A stretch of DNA of 64,000 bases from an uncultured Saprospiraceae bacterium (GTDB lineage: Bacteria; Bacteroidota; Bacteroidia; Chitinophagales; Saprospiraceae): assembly GCA_938015435.1 (NCBI GenBank), contig CALLPN010000003.1, positions 1-64,000 on the forward strand, written 5' to 3'. Below the pieces are notes generated by a model. That model was not told where the DNA came from and made no database searches. It saw only the letters and a list, made by a program, of their open reading frames with translations. Shown here one piece after another: positions 19,054-27,740 of this stretch. Each line of letters opens with the position of its first letter. Within the stretch, counting starts at the first letter, position 1. Position numbers and translations under genes: made by a program.

Positions 19054-20268
19054 TTATGAATCTATACTTAAGATCTTGATTTCGACGCGTTGGTTTTTCT
19101 TGCGTCCAGACTTTGTTTGATTATCTGCAACAGGTTTACGTTTTCCGTATCCTTTAAACTTCAATTGACTGCCCTTTACTCCTTTTTTGTTAAGATATTG
19201 CGCAACTGCTTTAGCTCTAATTCTCGATAATGAGTCACAGAATTCATGTTTAGGTGTACCGTTAGTATGACCTCCTACTTCTATTTTGACATCTTCATTT
19301 TCCTGTAAAAAAGACACAACCTCATCTAATACTTCAAAAGATTGAGATGTAATTTCAGATTTATTTGCTTCAAAATACAAATTGTCGACATTAATTTTTT
19401 GGCCTTTAAAAATCTTAGATCGATTAAGATCTTTAAGTATTTTCTTCTTCGGCTGAGTCACAATCTCTACAACCGCCTCTTTTTTGGGTTTATCTTTCGG
19501 TGCTCTTCTAAGATGAGGTGGTTTTGTGTTTTTTACCTTCTTTTTTTCTTCAACTACTGCCAATATCTCATCACCTGGACAAGGAATTTGTTTAATATCT
19601 GAAGCATTATCAACTAGAACATGACCAAAATATGGATCTAATACTGGAGTCTTGTAAAACGCTTCTAGAGATATAGCCTTTGTATTTATATTAGGTGTAA
19701 ACTCAAAAGTATAAGTTATCCACTTAGTGTTAGTAATGGGCTCAGACTCCGCAAGTAATTGATTCCGTGGGCAAAAATTAATTCCTCCCCATATCCTAAG
19801 TACTGCAGGTTTAGATGGTGGGGTAGTTTTACTTGGATGTGGTGCTGAAGACTTATAAGAATCGTGAGGCATAGAACTAAAGTATGTCTCAGACATGGCT
19901 AAATCAATACTAAATGTATAACACTTACCCGATTCTAATGGTTGACTTAGCTTCTGTGATACGGACTCCCAGGTTTCATTCTCTCTAGTCACCATACCCA
20001 GATAAGTATTACCATCACTTGCAGCTTTAGTCACTCCAAAAATTGGGTCATTAAGATTTTTTGTATGAATATCTGGCGGTGTTTCACCTCTAAATTCTCT
20101 AGTTCCACAATCAAACCAGCCCTTAAGACCAACTAATTCCTCAGCACCTGCTCTGGGTGTATCTTCAAAAGAAGGATTAGATAATGTGATAACGGCATCT
20201 TGTCCTATCACCTGATTATAAGAGATAGTAAGTAACAATGTGAAAAATGATATAGTGATCTGCTTCAT
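19054..20268 (-). CDS. OmpA-family peptidoglycan-binding protein with N-terminal carbohydrate-binding-like domain
   Basis: A 404-residue secreted protein. A signal peptide (1-22) is followed by a beta-sandwich-like region (about 25-230; SNPSFEDTPRAG start, CYTFSIDLAMSE, WITYTFEFTP) resembling galactose-binding or PEP-CTERM-type lectin modules. A basic linker (about 245-275, rich in Lys and Pro) leads to an OmpA C-terminal domain (about 285-404: LYFEANKSEIT, VEVGGHT-like VGGHTNG, SRIRAKAVAQYL, GYGKRKPVADN). The OmpA domain binds peptidoglycan non-covalently. It is followed within 3 bp by the RskA-like membrane protein, suggesting that the pair works across the periplasm. Confidence 0.88.
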   Translation of the reverse strand: MKQITISFFTLLLTISYNQVIGQDAVITLSNPSFEDTPRAGAEELVGLKGWFDCGTREFRGETPPDIHTKNLNDPIFGVTKAASDGNTYLGMVTRENETWESVSQKLSQPLESGKCYTFSIDLAMSETYFSSMPHDSYKSSAPHPSKTTPPSKPAVLRIWGGINFCPRNQLLAESEPITNTKWITYTFEFTPNINTKAISLEAFYKTPVLDPYFGHVLVDNASDIKQIPCPGDEILAVVEEKKKVKNTKPPHLRRAPKDKPKKEAVVEIVTQPKKKILKDLNRSKIFKGQKINVDNLYFEANKSEITSQSFEVLDEVVSFLQENEDVKIEVGGHTNGTPKHEFCDSLSRIRAKAVAQYLNKKGVKGSQLKFKGYGKRKPVADNQTKSGRKKNQRVEIKILSIDS

Positions 20269-20514
20269 GTGATATATCTAAGTTTCTATTAATTCTGAAA
20301 GTAAGACTACTTGTCATCAGACAGTAAATACAGCTAGTACAACGGCCATAAAGGAATTTATAGTTGCACCACCTACATTGATTAAAGATACTTTAACTCA
20401 CTCAAGGTTGCAAACCATAACAAATAAGTCGTCTATTCCTTCATTTAAACATTGACAATATACCTTGATAAGGGTGTGTAAGAAAAAAATAGCTTAACCT
20501 CGTTTGGCGCTCTA

Positions 20515-20961
20515 CTAAAAATCAAGAAGCTCAATATCGAAAATAAGAATTGATCTATTTCGCGTTCTATTATTCTCTTCACCATAAGCTAAATTTGGCG
20601 GAATGAGTAAATGACCATTACCTCCTTTACCAAATTTAGGTATTCCTATAGTCCAACCTTCTATAACTCCTTGAAGATTAAAATTTACATTATCATTGCT
20701 ATCAAACTCTACATTATCCGTATAGTAGCCTTTATAATTTACGGTAACATTGGATGTAGACGTTGGCTTTTCAGCAGTACCTGGTTCTATGATGACATAG
20801 TACATTCCGTCTACAGTAGGAATACCCATCCACCCTTGATCATCCATGTAATCCTTCATCGCTTGGTCGTAACCTACCTCAGAGTCATATAAGTCATCGT
20901 CTCCACATGAAGACCCAAATCCCACAAGGAGGCAAAGAAGTAATAGTTGTAGTGCTTTCAT
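20515..20961 (-). CDS. FKBP-type peptidyl-prolyl isomerase, lipoprotein
   Basis: The 148-residue protein has a lipoprotein signal ending GFGSSC (Cys19) followed by an acidic DDD stretch. The C-terminal part is an FKBP fold (VTVNYKGYYTDNVEFDSN, GVIEGWTIGIPKFGKGG, LLIPPNLAYGE, LIFDIELLDF). These enzymes speed proline isomerisation and help fold exported proteins. The catalytic-site residues of the family are largely present, although the Phe-Asp pair appears as EFDSN. It lies alone between the OmpA pair and the DUF6089 gene. Confidence 0.92.
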   Translation of the reverse strand: MKALQLLLLCLLVGFGSSCGDDDLYDSEVGYDQAMKDYMDDQGWMGIPTVDGMYYVIIEPGTAEKPTSTSNVTVNYKGYYTDNVEFDSNDNVNFNLQGVIEGWTIGIPKFGKGGNGHLLIPPNLAYGEENNRTRNRSILIFDIELLDF

Positions 20962-21037
20962 TTTTTAATAAAATCTAATTGTATTCAATTATTATAAAGT
21001 CAATACTTACCACAAACCACTTTGCTTGTGATAAAAT

Positions 21038-21844
21038 TTAAAAATTCGAAATTTTTGGGCATTCTAGTCGACCAAAGTACTTCATAAGGCTTACTCCTAA
21101 AAAGTTATAGGTATCATTGTCTTTGCTGTTTCCTCTTTGATTACCTTCTTGACCGAGATCAATCACTGATCTATCAGATAAAGCAGATGCCGTTGCACCT
21201 CTGATAGCCAACAATTCTGCTTGACTAGGGTAAGTACCGCTTACATCGTCTAGATAATCTGTAAATAGAATACGATAAGAATATTCTATGTTGAGACTAA
21301 GGTCATAAGAGATATCCCACTTATAACCAGTACCGACTACAGCACCTGCACTTAGGCCAAAATACTCTGATCCAACTGCCTGACCTTCTGTTCCAAAATC
21401 CTTAAGGTTGTATTTAACTCCGTCGAGCTCTGTAGTAGGGTTATACTTAAATACCGTAGCCCCAGCTAATAAGTAAGGTGTGAAATTTTCAGTTGTACTA
21501 CCATGGACATAATTAAAGAAGTTAAACTCCACTGTACTTGAAAAGTCGTAAATGTTCGACTTAAAGCTTAAGTTCCTTGCCTTCTCAAAATTATTTGGGG
21601 AGTCTACATCAGATGCCCCTACTCTACCGAAGTTTAAAGAATTTTTGAGTGATATTCTTGTATTAAAGTTCCATCTGGCATTTAATCCTCCAGCGATACC
21701 CGGTTGAGTTACATTCAGTCTATTGTTAAGATCACCAAAATAAAAACTTGTACCTAACCAACCGCCTAACTCCCAGCCCTTCTGAGCATTAGTGCTAGAT
21801 ATGAATGCAGTAAATAGTAAGAGGGAAATTAATAATCTCATCAA
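21038..21844 (-). CDS. DUF6089 outer-membrane beta-barrel protein
   Basis: The 268-residue protein has a signal peptide (1-20) and a beta-barrel pattern typical of DUF6089 proteins of Bacteroidota: WELGGWLGTSFYFGDLN near the mature N-terminus and PYLLAGATVFKYNP in the middle. The C-terminal strand is FLGVSLMKYFGRLECPKISNF, longer than usual after the aromatic barrel-closing position. Function unknown in the family. A well-spaced promoter lies just upstream. Confidence 0.85.
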   Translation of the reverse strand: MMRLLISLLLFTAFISSTNAQKGWELGGWLGTSFYFGDLNNRLNVTQPGIAGGLNARWNFNTRISLKNSLNFGRVGASDVDSPNNFEKARNLSFKSNIYDFSSTVEFNFFNYVHGSTTENFTPYLLAGATVFKYNPTTELDGVKYNLKDFGTEGQAVGSEYFGLSAGAVVGTGYKWDISYDLSLNIEYSYRILFTDYLDDVSGTYPSQAELLAIRGATASALSDRSVIDLGQEGNQRGNSKDNDTYNFLGVSLMKYFGRLECPKISNF

Positions 21845-21872
21845 TTATACGTTCGTAAAGGAAATTAAGGTG

Positions 21873-21906
21873 CAAAAGTAAGAATATCTATGGGTATCTA
21901 TTACAA
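21873..21906 (-). promoter_or_regulatory. Promoter of the DUF6089 gene
   Basis: On the minus strand TTG (21904-21906) and TACTTTTG (21873-21880) are separated by 23 bp. The -7 element matches TAnnTTTG fully; the spacing is at the long end. The leader would be only about 20 bases. Confidence 0.6.
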
Positions 21907-22040
21907 TTAGAGATTCTTGCTGAATGAACTCATTACATAATAGTAGATATAAAAATAGGTTCCGTCCTATTTCGTAGATCAAAACGCTTAAAGCAATGGA
22001 TTTGGTATTGAAACCTATGAAACTTTAATAAGGCTAAAAA

Positions 22041-22085
22041 GAAAAAAGGGGCATGAAAACAAACAGATTGTTTTCAATTGCCCCT
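22041..22085 (-). terminator. Terminator of the choice-of-anchor V gene
   Basis: On the minus strand AGGGGCA pairs with TGCCCCT and GAAAACAA with TTGTTTTC, giving a long stem with a small internal loop, followed by TTTTTTC. It lies about 22 bp after the stop. Confidence 0.88.
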
Positions 22086-22107
22086 AGATAATTAGAATGC
22101 TTCTTGA

Positions 22108-22917
22108 CTATCTTTTATATATCTTTTGTCTATAGATGAAATCATCACCACTAACGGTCACAATATACAAACCATTTGTTAAATTATAAATATCTATAAA
22201 ATTATTTTCTACTGTTCCTGATGCTACTGTCGCACCTGCAACGTTTATAACCTCATAAACCATCAATTGGTTCAATTTGGTATTTATTTGTAATACATCA
22301 ATTGCTGGATTTGGAGAAAAGCTCATTTCATCTGCCGTTAACACTTTGATGTTTGATGCATCTCCTTCTGACAATGTGACTGATCCAAGTGCACCTGAGT
22401 CACCGCCTGTACCACCATTACCATTTGCTGCTATTCCAGATGCAAATACTGTCACACTTCCTGAACCTTCAATTGGTGCCGTCCATGTAGCCGTAAAACC
22501 TTTTGTACTACTTGGACCATTTTGCTCTAAGTAAGTACGACCATTAAGAGTGAGTGATTTTGCATTACTGCTTAAATCAGAAAATTCACCCGCTCCACTA
22601 TTAGCCCCATCTAATACTGCTGTCATCTGAAAACCATATCTACTCGGTGTACCTGTAGCTGCTTCAACAGATACTGCCATGTTATATATCTCTCCTGGAA
22701 GATAAAAATCTACCTCAACGCCATCTTTCATTAGCACGATATCCATCTCAGCTCCAAAGGCACCTCCAGATCCGTGACAATTGCTACTAGCACAAGTAAG
22801 TCCATCTCCAGGAGCACCAGTTGCACCTTGCCCACTAGCCGTGCCCCTACCAGCACTATTAGATATAAGTGTTGCTCCTGCCGCAACGAGCATAAATGAG
22901 TATATGTATTTTTTCAT
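22108..22917 (-). CDS. Choice-of-anchor V domain protein with type A T9SS sorting domain
   Basis: The 269-residue exported protein has a signal peptide (about 1-22). It then has a choice-of-anchor V (reelin-like) domain (TGAPGDG, then LTCASSNCHGSGG, then a beta sandwich to about 185) and a type A sorting domain (about 197-269: FSPNPAIDVL, VINVAGATVASG, LTNGLYIVTV). In this family the Cys-Cys-His cluster near the N-terminus usually reads CxxCH, which suggests haem attachment; here it is CASSNCH, a CX4CH spacing. Export would be by the type IX system. A promoter was not found; a terminator follows. Confidence 0.88.
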   Translation of the reverse strand: MKKYIYSFMLVAAGATLISNSAGRGTASGQGATGAPGDGLTCASSNCHGSGGAFGAEMDIVLMKDGVEVDFYLPGEIYNMAVSVEAATGTPSRYGFQMTAVLDGANSGAGEFSDLSSNAKSLTLNGRTYLEQNGPSSTKGFTATWTAPIEGSGSVTVFASGIAANGNGGTGGDSGALGSVTLSEGDASNIKVLTADEMSFSPNPAIDVLQINTKLNQLMVYEVINVAGATVASGTVENNFIDIYNLTNGLYIVTVSGDDFIYRQKIYKR

Positions 22918-22989
22918 CCAATTGGTTTTTCTAAGTGTTAATTTGGTACGTTAATGAGCACCAACTATAAGTTTTGTCAAACGAATGTA

Positions 22990-23021
22990 AAACAAAAAAG
23001 GCTAGAAGTGTTTCTAGCCTT
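22990..23021 (-). terminator. Terminator of the ECF sigma operon
   Basis: On the minus strand AAGGCTAGAA pairs with TTCTAGCC(TT) around a four-base ACAC-type loop, followed by TTTTGTTTT. It lies about 80 bp after the last gene of the operon. Confidence 0.85.
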
Positions 23022-23101
23022 ATAAATTTCTTCTATCCTGCAAGACAAAAATATTACTTTTGGTGTTTTCTTGTTTCTTCTCTCTAGTCGTATTTCTTTC
23101 T

Positions 23102-23560
23102 TCACTTCCTTTCCTCCTCTTCGATTAATCCTCTTTTCATTCTCTTTTTATATCTGTTCAATACAAACCTCTTGAATTCTCTCTCGACCTTAACTAACTT
23201 AAGTCTCTTCTTTACCGGTAAAACCTGCTCCAGATTATTCATAAATTCAACTTCTAAATCCAACCTCTTTCTCTTCGCCTCTATCGCTGTTGACAACATT
23301 AACCTTGCTTCATCCTCCGTAAGTTCATCTATCTTCTTCTCCGACCTTCTCTCTGTTTCAATCTCTTTTTTTGCATTCTGATATTCATTATATATCGGCC
23401 AGAATGTTTGTGATTCTTCTACACTTAAGTCCAACTGTGTTGTAATATAAACCACTCTTTGTTGTTCAATCTTGTCTCCCCTCTTTACTCTTTCACCACC
23501 TCTCTGAGCAGATAAACTTAAGGTGAATAGCATTGTGGTTATTAATAAAAAATATCTCAT
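23102..23560 (-). CDS. Spy/CpxP-like periplasmic protein, third gene of an ECF sigma operon
   Basis: The 152-residue protein has a signal peptide (1-18, ending SLSAQ) and a wholly helical mature part. The pattern YITTQLDLSVEESQTFWPIYNEY followed by LTEDEARLML resembles the LTxxQ-type helices of Spy, CpxP and CnrX. The mature protein is strongly basic, especially the last 50 residues (RFVLNRYKKRMKR). It follows the anti-sigma gene by 20 bp. By analogy with CnrX it could sense an envelope signal and act on the anti-sigma factor; this is inference from gene order and fold. Confidence 0.8.
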   Translation of the reverse strand: MRYFLLITTMLFTLSLSAQRGGERVKRGDKIEQQRVVYITTQLDLSVEESQTFWPIYNEYQNAKKEIETERRSEKKIDELTEDEARLMLSTAIEAKRKRLDLEVEFMNNLEQVLPVKKRLKLVKVEREFKRFVLNRYKKRMKRGLIEEEERK

Positions 23561-23580
23561 AGTATTTATATTTAACGGTA

Positions 23581-24096
23581 TTATAAAAATTCTTCTAATA
23601 TTTCATCATCAACATCAAACAGTAAATCGTCCACTAAATCTTCTTCAGAAAATTGACCATCTTCACTCACGAGTACTTCTTCGAATGTTTTATCATCAAT
23701 AAATTCAAAATCAAAAATATCCTCCACTGATATCTCATCGATAATATAATCTAAATCTTCGCCTATTTCAATCATAGAATAAGACGGTGAAACAGTTTCA
23801 TTAGTCAGACTAGACCATAAGATCGTTCCTACCGCAATAAATATTGAAGCTGCGATAACATACTTATAGTATGATAAAATAGGATTTACATTTGTAGTCT
23901 CTTCCTGCTTGATCTTATGAATCACTTGATCTGGTAACGACTGGAAATACTCTTCCATTTTTTCAGCCACTTCTACACTTTCTAATACTTTATCTGCTAA
24001 CGTGTCAAAGTAATCAGATGGAACGGTACTCCGATCACTTATTTTCCACCGAGAAAGGGTTGGAGCAATGACTTTTATTTCTTCTCTAGGATTCAT
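23581..24096 (-). CDS. Putative membrane anti-sigma factor with a highly acidic periplasmic tail
   Basis: The 171-residue protein overlaps the sigma gene by 11 bp. Residues 1-75 are cytoplasmic, with a segment (SDYFDTLADKVLESVE) common in Bacteroidota anti-sigma proteins. A single membrane segment lies at about 79-98 (YVIAASIFIAVGTILWSSL). The outer part (about 100-171) is extremely acidic, with about 28 Asp or Glu and one Lys, ending in DDEILEEFL. There is no zinc-binding Cys-His pattern. The overlap and the topology support an anti-sigma role for the neighbouring ECF factor; I have no sequence-level proof of binding. Confidence 0.78.
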   Translation of the reverse strand: MNPREEIKVIAPTLSRWKISDRSTVPSDYFDTLADKVLESVEVAEKMEEYFQSLPDQVIHKIKQEETTNVNPILSYYKYVIAASIFIAVGTILWSSLTNETVSPSYSMIEIGEDLDYIIDEISVEDIFDFEFIDDKTFEEVLVSEDGQFSEEDLVDDLLFDVDDEILEEFL

Positions 24097-24640
24097 TTGT
24101 GATTTTATTTTCTATTTTTTTTACTGCCAAATGGTACGATGCTTTCAAGGCACCTACGGATGTACTCAGCACCTGTGACATGTCTTTATAACTCATTTCT
24201 TCATAGTATCTTAAGTTAAAAACTATTTTCTGTTTATTCGGCAAAGTATCGATCGCCGACGCCAATTTTAATTGTGCACTGTTTCCGTCAAAATAGCTAT
24301 CCGACTTAAGTTGGAATACTGTTGATTCTTCATCGTCAATAGAAATAGATTTGTTTCTATTCTGTTTTCTAAAGTGGCTAAGTGATTCGTTGGTTGCTAT
24401 CCTATAAAGCCAAGTATAAAGCTTAGCATCAGATCTATATTTATCTAAATTGCGATAAATTTTTACTAATGTATTTTGGAGAACGTCGTCTGTATCTTCA
24501 TGTGTCTTGACCATACGTCTAATATGCCAATATAGTCTTTCTTGGTATTTGGACATCAACATACGAAAACCTTGCTCTCGAGTAATACTGTCTACACACA
24601 GTTTCAATATCTGATCATCATTATTTTGTACTTTATCCAA
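24086..24640 (-). CDS. ECF RNA polymerase sigma factor
   Basis: The 184-residue protein has region 2 (about 25-95: FRMLMSKYQERLYWHIRR, DTDDVLQNTLVKIYRNL, LYTWLYRIATNESLSHFRK) and region 4 (about 125-180: IDTLPNKQKIVFNLRY, EMSYKDMSQVLSTSVGALKASYHLAVKKI). I take the TTG at 24638-24640 as the start: an in-frame stop lies just upstream, no ATG is available, and starting at the internal ATG would cut into region 2. It heads a three-gene operon with an anti-sigma factor and a Spy-like protein. A TAGTTTTG -7 element lies about 54-61 bp upstream. Confidence 0.94.
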   Translation of the reverse strand: MDKVQNNDDQILKLCVDSITREQGFRMLMSKYQERLYWHIRRMVKTHEDTDDVLQNTLVKIYRNLDKYRSDAKLYTWLYRIATNESLSHFRKQNRNKSISIDDEESTVFQLKSDSYFDGNSAQLKLASAIDTLPNKQKIVFNLRYYEEMSYKDMSQVLSTSVGALKASYHLAVKKIENKITNES

Positions 24641-24693
24641 GTATTGATGTGTTGATTTGTTCTAAAAAAAACATTTGCTGATAGGCCGCTGTC

Positions 24694-24701
24694 CAAAACT
24701 A
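24694..24701 (-). promoter_or_regulatory. -7 element for the ECF sigma operon
   Basis: TAGTTTTG on the minus strand matches TAnnTTTG. No TTG is found at the normal distance upstream, so the promoter is weak or uses another upstream signal. The leader would be about 46 bases. Confidence 0.4.
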
Positions 24702-24877
24702 CTTTTAATAACAACCTTCGCTACTTTGACTAGCTTTTTGTGTGAAAGTTTAATTTTTATAATGAATTTGTTTTTAGTGGACCTCTTTTAAAAGCTGGTG
24801 AACATTAACCTAAGCGTATTTATCCCAATAAGACTGGTATTCAAAAGCATTTCCATATGGGTTATTAATTAACTCTT

Positions 24878-25840
24878 CTAAATGTCAAAGTCATAAGGAA
24901 CATGATCGTCCAGCTTGTCTAAGTCAAGCAAGGTATCCTCTTTCCTGATCTCATACATACCAGTAAATCTTGCACCTTCTATTATATCTGAACATTGATA
25001 CGACCTATCGGCATGTACTATTGTAGAGTATATCTCATCATACCCTTTGACTACTACGAGTATTTCGGCATTCTTTGAGAGTATTTCCGTAAGCTTTAAG
25101 TTATGTAAGGGAGAGCTTTCATCTATCGTGTGAACTAGTGTCCAATTAAGTGGAAATAAGAATATACGTTCTATTTGTAATGGCAATTTGGCAAACATCC
25201 TTCTGACTCGATCACCATCTTTTTCTAACCATGTCATAGTAACTCTCGCTTCTAGATCTATAATCTTGTCCTTGACCTTATGTACTATTCTAAATTGTAA
25301 CGATTTATTGCCATCGCGATCAGGCGCTATGAGTATGTGACTACTAAAGGAAATATATGCCCTCGGCTTCGAAAATCTCGCAAAAAACAATCCTGTTAAA
25401 AGTGCTACTGTCATCATACCTGTGAAAGCGTCCACCGCAGCTACTAAATTTGACAAATGACCCGAAGGACTCAATCTACCATAGCCTAAAGTCGTGAATG
25501 TCTGCACACTAAAGTAAAACGATTCCATAAAATCATCAACTAACTGCACTGGAATAGCTCCAATATGCTCTACTCCAATAATCGTGAAGATGGTAGCAAA
25601 CACTAGATTACAGACCATAAAGAAGCCAAACACTAGTAAAAAAAATTTCAACCAAGTTGTAGTCATTAGCCTTTGATATACGCTCTTAGCTTCATGACCT
25701 TGACGTACCACATTGAAAGAGCCGTCATGATTCAACAACCTATTACTAATGCCTGCTAGATCGTCTTCTGGTGTAAGTACGTGTTTGTCATTAGGTACCT
25801 TCTGACGAAACGGGGTATATTTAAATATATTTAAGTCCAT
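24878..25840 (-). CDS. Inward-rectifier (Kir-type) potassium channel
   Basis: With the start at 25840 (MDLNIFKYTPFR) the protein is 320 residues. The open frame extends to an ATG at 25924, but the first 28 residues (rich in Cys, Tyr and Trp) are unlike a Kir slide helix and would crowd the divergent gene. TM1 is at about 63-89, the pore helix carries the selectivity filter TTLGYG at 116-121, and TM2 follows at about 130-155 (LVAAVDAFTGMMTVALLTGLFF). The C-terminal half is a cytoplasmic beta-sandwich (RAYISFSSHILIAPDRDGNKSLQFR) as in KirBac. It passes potassium through the inner membrane as a tetramer. Divergently transcribed from the acyltransferase gene. Confidence 0.92.
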   Translation of the reverse strand: MDLNIFKYTPFRQKVPNDKHVLTPEDDLAGISNRLLNHDGSFNVVRQGHEAKSVYQRLMTTTWLKFFLLVFGFFMVCNLVFATIFTIIGVEHIGAIPVQLVDDFMESFYFSVQTFTTLGYGRLSPSGHLSNLVAAVDAFTGMMTVALLTGLFFARFSKPRAYISFSSHILIAPDRDGNKSLQFRIVHKVKDKIIDLEARVTMTWLEKDGDRVRRMFAKLPLQIERIFLFPLNWTLVHTIDESSPLHNLKLTEILSKNAEILVVVKGYDEIYSTIVHADRSYQCSDIIEGARFTGMYEIRKEDTLLDLDKLDDHVPYDFDI

Positions 25841-25962
25841 ATTTGAAAGTATATCTACCTTATTTGATACATATCTCATCGGAGAGCAGTATAAAGTAAA
25901 ATGTACTCTCCATATTTGCATCAAAATAGATAAAACAAACTAAAGTTTATTAAAATCTGTAC

Positions 25963-26505
25963 ATGTTACGTTGGATAAGTCAAACTATACTGAATGTATT
26001 GGGCTGGAAAGTGAAAGGAGATCCGTCTAACGAGATCAAGAAGAGGCTCTATATAGTTGCGCCACACACGTCTAGTATGGATTTTTTCGTAGGCATGTTA
26101 ATAAAAACCGCTCAAGGCATAAAAGTTAATTTTCTAGGTAAGAAGTCTTTATTTTTTCCTCCTCTTGGTTGGCTCCTAACTTATCTTGGTATAGTACCTG
26201 TTAAGAAAAACAGCAATCAGATTGACGAAATTATTAAGTTATTTAAGTCTAGAGATGAAATGGCTTATGGTCTTGCTCCTGAAGGTACTAGATCTAGAGT
26301 TGAAAAGTTTCGATCCGGTTTCTACCATATTGCACACGGTGCACAAGTACCTATTATCATGGTTACTTTTGATTTTAAAAATAAAGTAGTGACTTTCAGG
26401 GAACCTTACTTTGTGTCTGACAATAAAGAAAAAGATATGGCTTATATCCAAGACCACTATGAAGGTGTGATAGGGTATTACGGAAAGAAAAGTTATAGGA
26501 CATAA
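25963..26505 (+). CDS. 1-acylglycerol-3-phosphate acyltransferase-like protein (PlsC family)
   Basis: The 180-residue protein carries the acyltransferase motifs HTSSMD (HX4D, 35-40) and APEGTRSR (105-112), with a PVKK segment near 79-82. Family members transfer acyl chains to glycerol phosphate or related lipids at the inner membrane. It is shorter than PlsC (about 240) and lacks a strong N-terminal membrane segment, resembling the compact group annotated as glycerol acyltransferases in Bacteroidota. The exact acceptor is unknown. An imperfect inverted repeat (AATCTAG with CTAGATT, 26504-26551) follows the stop and may end transcription. Confidence 0.87.
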   Translation: MLRWISQTILNVLGWKVKGDPSNEIKKRLYIVAPHTSSMDFFVGMLIKTAQGIKVNFLGKKSLFFPPLGWLLTYLGIVPVKKNSNQIDEIIKLFKSRDEMAYGLAPEGTRSRVEKFRSGFYHIAHGAQVPIIMVTFDFKNKVVTFREPYFVSDNKEKDMAYIQDHYEGVIGYYGKKSYRT

Positions 26506-26594
26506 TCTAGTCCATCAACAAAAAACGATCTATGTTTGATTCACCTAGATTAAAAAGACTCTAAAAAAGACTTTTCATAAGGTAACTTGTCACA

Positions 26595-27740
26595 TTAAAT
26601 CGTCGCAGTTCCTTTCACTTTAGCAATCACATACTCATAGTATTTAACATATTGTGGCAATACATATTGAATATCAAACTTGCTTGCATGGTCTAATGCA
26701 TTACTTCTAAATTCCTGGTGGCGACTTTCATCTTGAATAATATATAATACCTTTTCTGCCATCGCTTCTATATCTCCTACATTACAAAGGAATCCAGTCT
26801 TTCCTTCAACGTTTACTTCTGGGAGACCACCGATATTGGTGGACACGACAGGGACTTCGCAGGCCATTGCTTCTAAAGCAGCTAAACCAAAACTTTCATT
26901 TTGTGACGGTAAAATAAATACGTCCGCGATCGCCAACAATTCTTCTACTGCATCTTGCTTTCCTAAGAATCTTACATCATCACATACACCCAACTCTCTA
27001 CAAAGTGCTTCGCAGACGTTACGCTCCGGACCATCGCCTACTAAGAGAAGTTTAGAAGGAATTTGCCTTTGAACGATGTTAAAAATTTTAATGACATCTT
27101 CTACCCTTTTTACCTTACGAAAATTAGAAACGTGTATAAGCACCTTTTCTCCATCAGGAGCCAAAGCCATTCGGAAGTGATCTTTATTGACCTTGCGAAA
27201 CCTTTCAAAATCGATAAAATTATATATTACCTCTATCGGTTCTTTTATATTAAATATTTTTTCGGTCTCATCTTTGAGCATCTTGGATACAGCTGTAGTT
27301 CCGTCCGAATTATTAATACTAAACTCTACTACAGGACCAAAAGTCTTGTCGGCACCAACCAATGTAATGTCAGTTCCATGCAAGGTTGTGACTACCGGAA
27401 TACTTATGCCGTGCGACTTCAATATCTGCTTAGCCATATATGCCACCGCTGCATGTGGTATTGCATAGTGAACATGCAGAACATCTAGTTTTTCATATTT
27501 TATTACATCTACTAACTTACTGGCGAGCGATGTTTCATAAGGAGCATATTCGAATAGTGGGTAATCTGCACCAGACACTTCGTGGAAATACACGTTTTCA
27601 TGAAATTTATTGAGCCTAGCTGGACGCTTATATGTAATAAAATGTATCTGATGTCCACATTTCGCCAATGCCATTCCTAGCTCTGTCGCTACAACTCCAC
27701 TCCCTCCATATGTCGGGTAACACACTATTCCTATTCGCAT
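26595..27740 (-). CDS. bshA: N-acetyl-alpha-D-glucosaminyl L-malate synthase
   Basis: BshA joins GlcNAc from UDP-GlcNAc to L-malate, the first step of bacillithiol synthesis. The 381-residue GT4-family protein starts MRIGIVCYPTYGGSGVVATE, the signature N-terminus of BshA. It has HVHYAIPHA near 94-102, TLHGTDITLVG near 120, and the GT4 C-terminal donor site (PSQNESFGLAALEAMACE, near 276-293). bshB and bshC are not present in this window. It is divergent from recA across 341 bp. Confidence 0.95.
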   Translation of the reverse strand: MRIGIVCYPTYGGSGVVATELGMALAKCGHQIHFITYKRPARLNKFHENVYFHEVSGADYPLFEYAPYETSLASKLVDVIKYEKLDVLHVHYAIPHAAVAYMAKQILKSHGISIPVVTTLHGTDITLVGADKTFGPVVEFSINNSDGTTAVSKMLKDETEKIFNIKEPIEVIYNFIDFERFRKVNKDHFRMALAPDGEKVLIHVSNFRKVKRVEDVIKIFNIVQRQIPSKLLLVGDGPERNVCEALCRELGVCDDVRFLGKQDAVEELLAIADVFILPSQNESFGLAALEAMACEVPVVSTNIGGLPEVNVEGKTGFLCNVGDIEAMAEKVLYIIQDESRHQEFRSNALDHASKFDIQYVLPQYVKYYEYVIAKVKGTATI

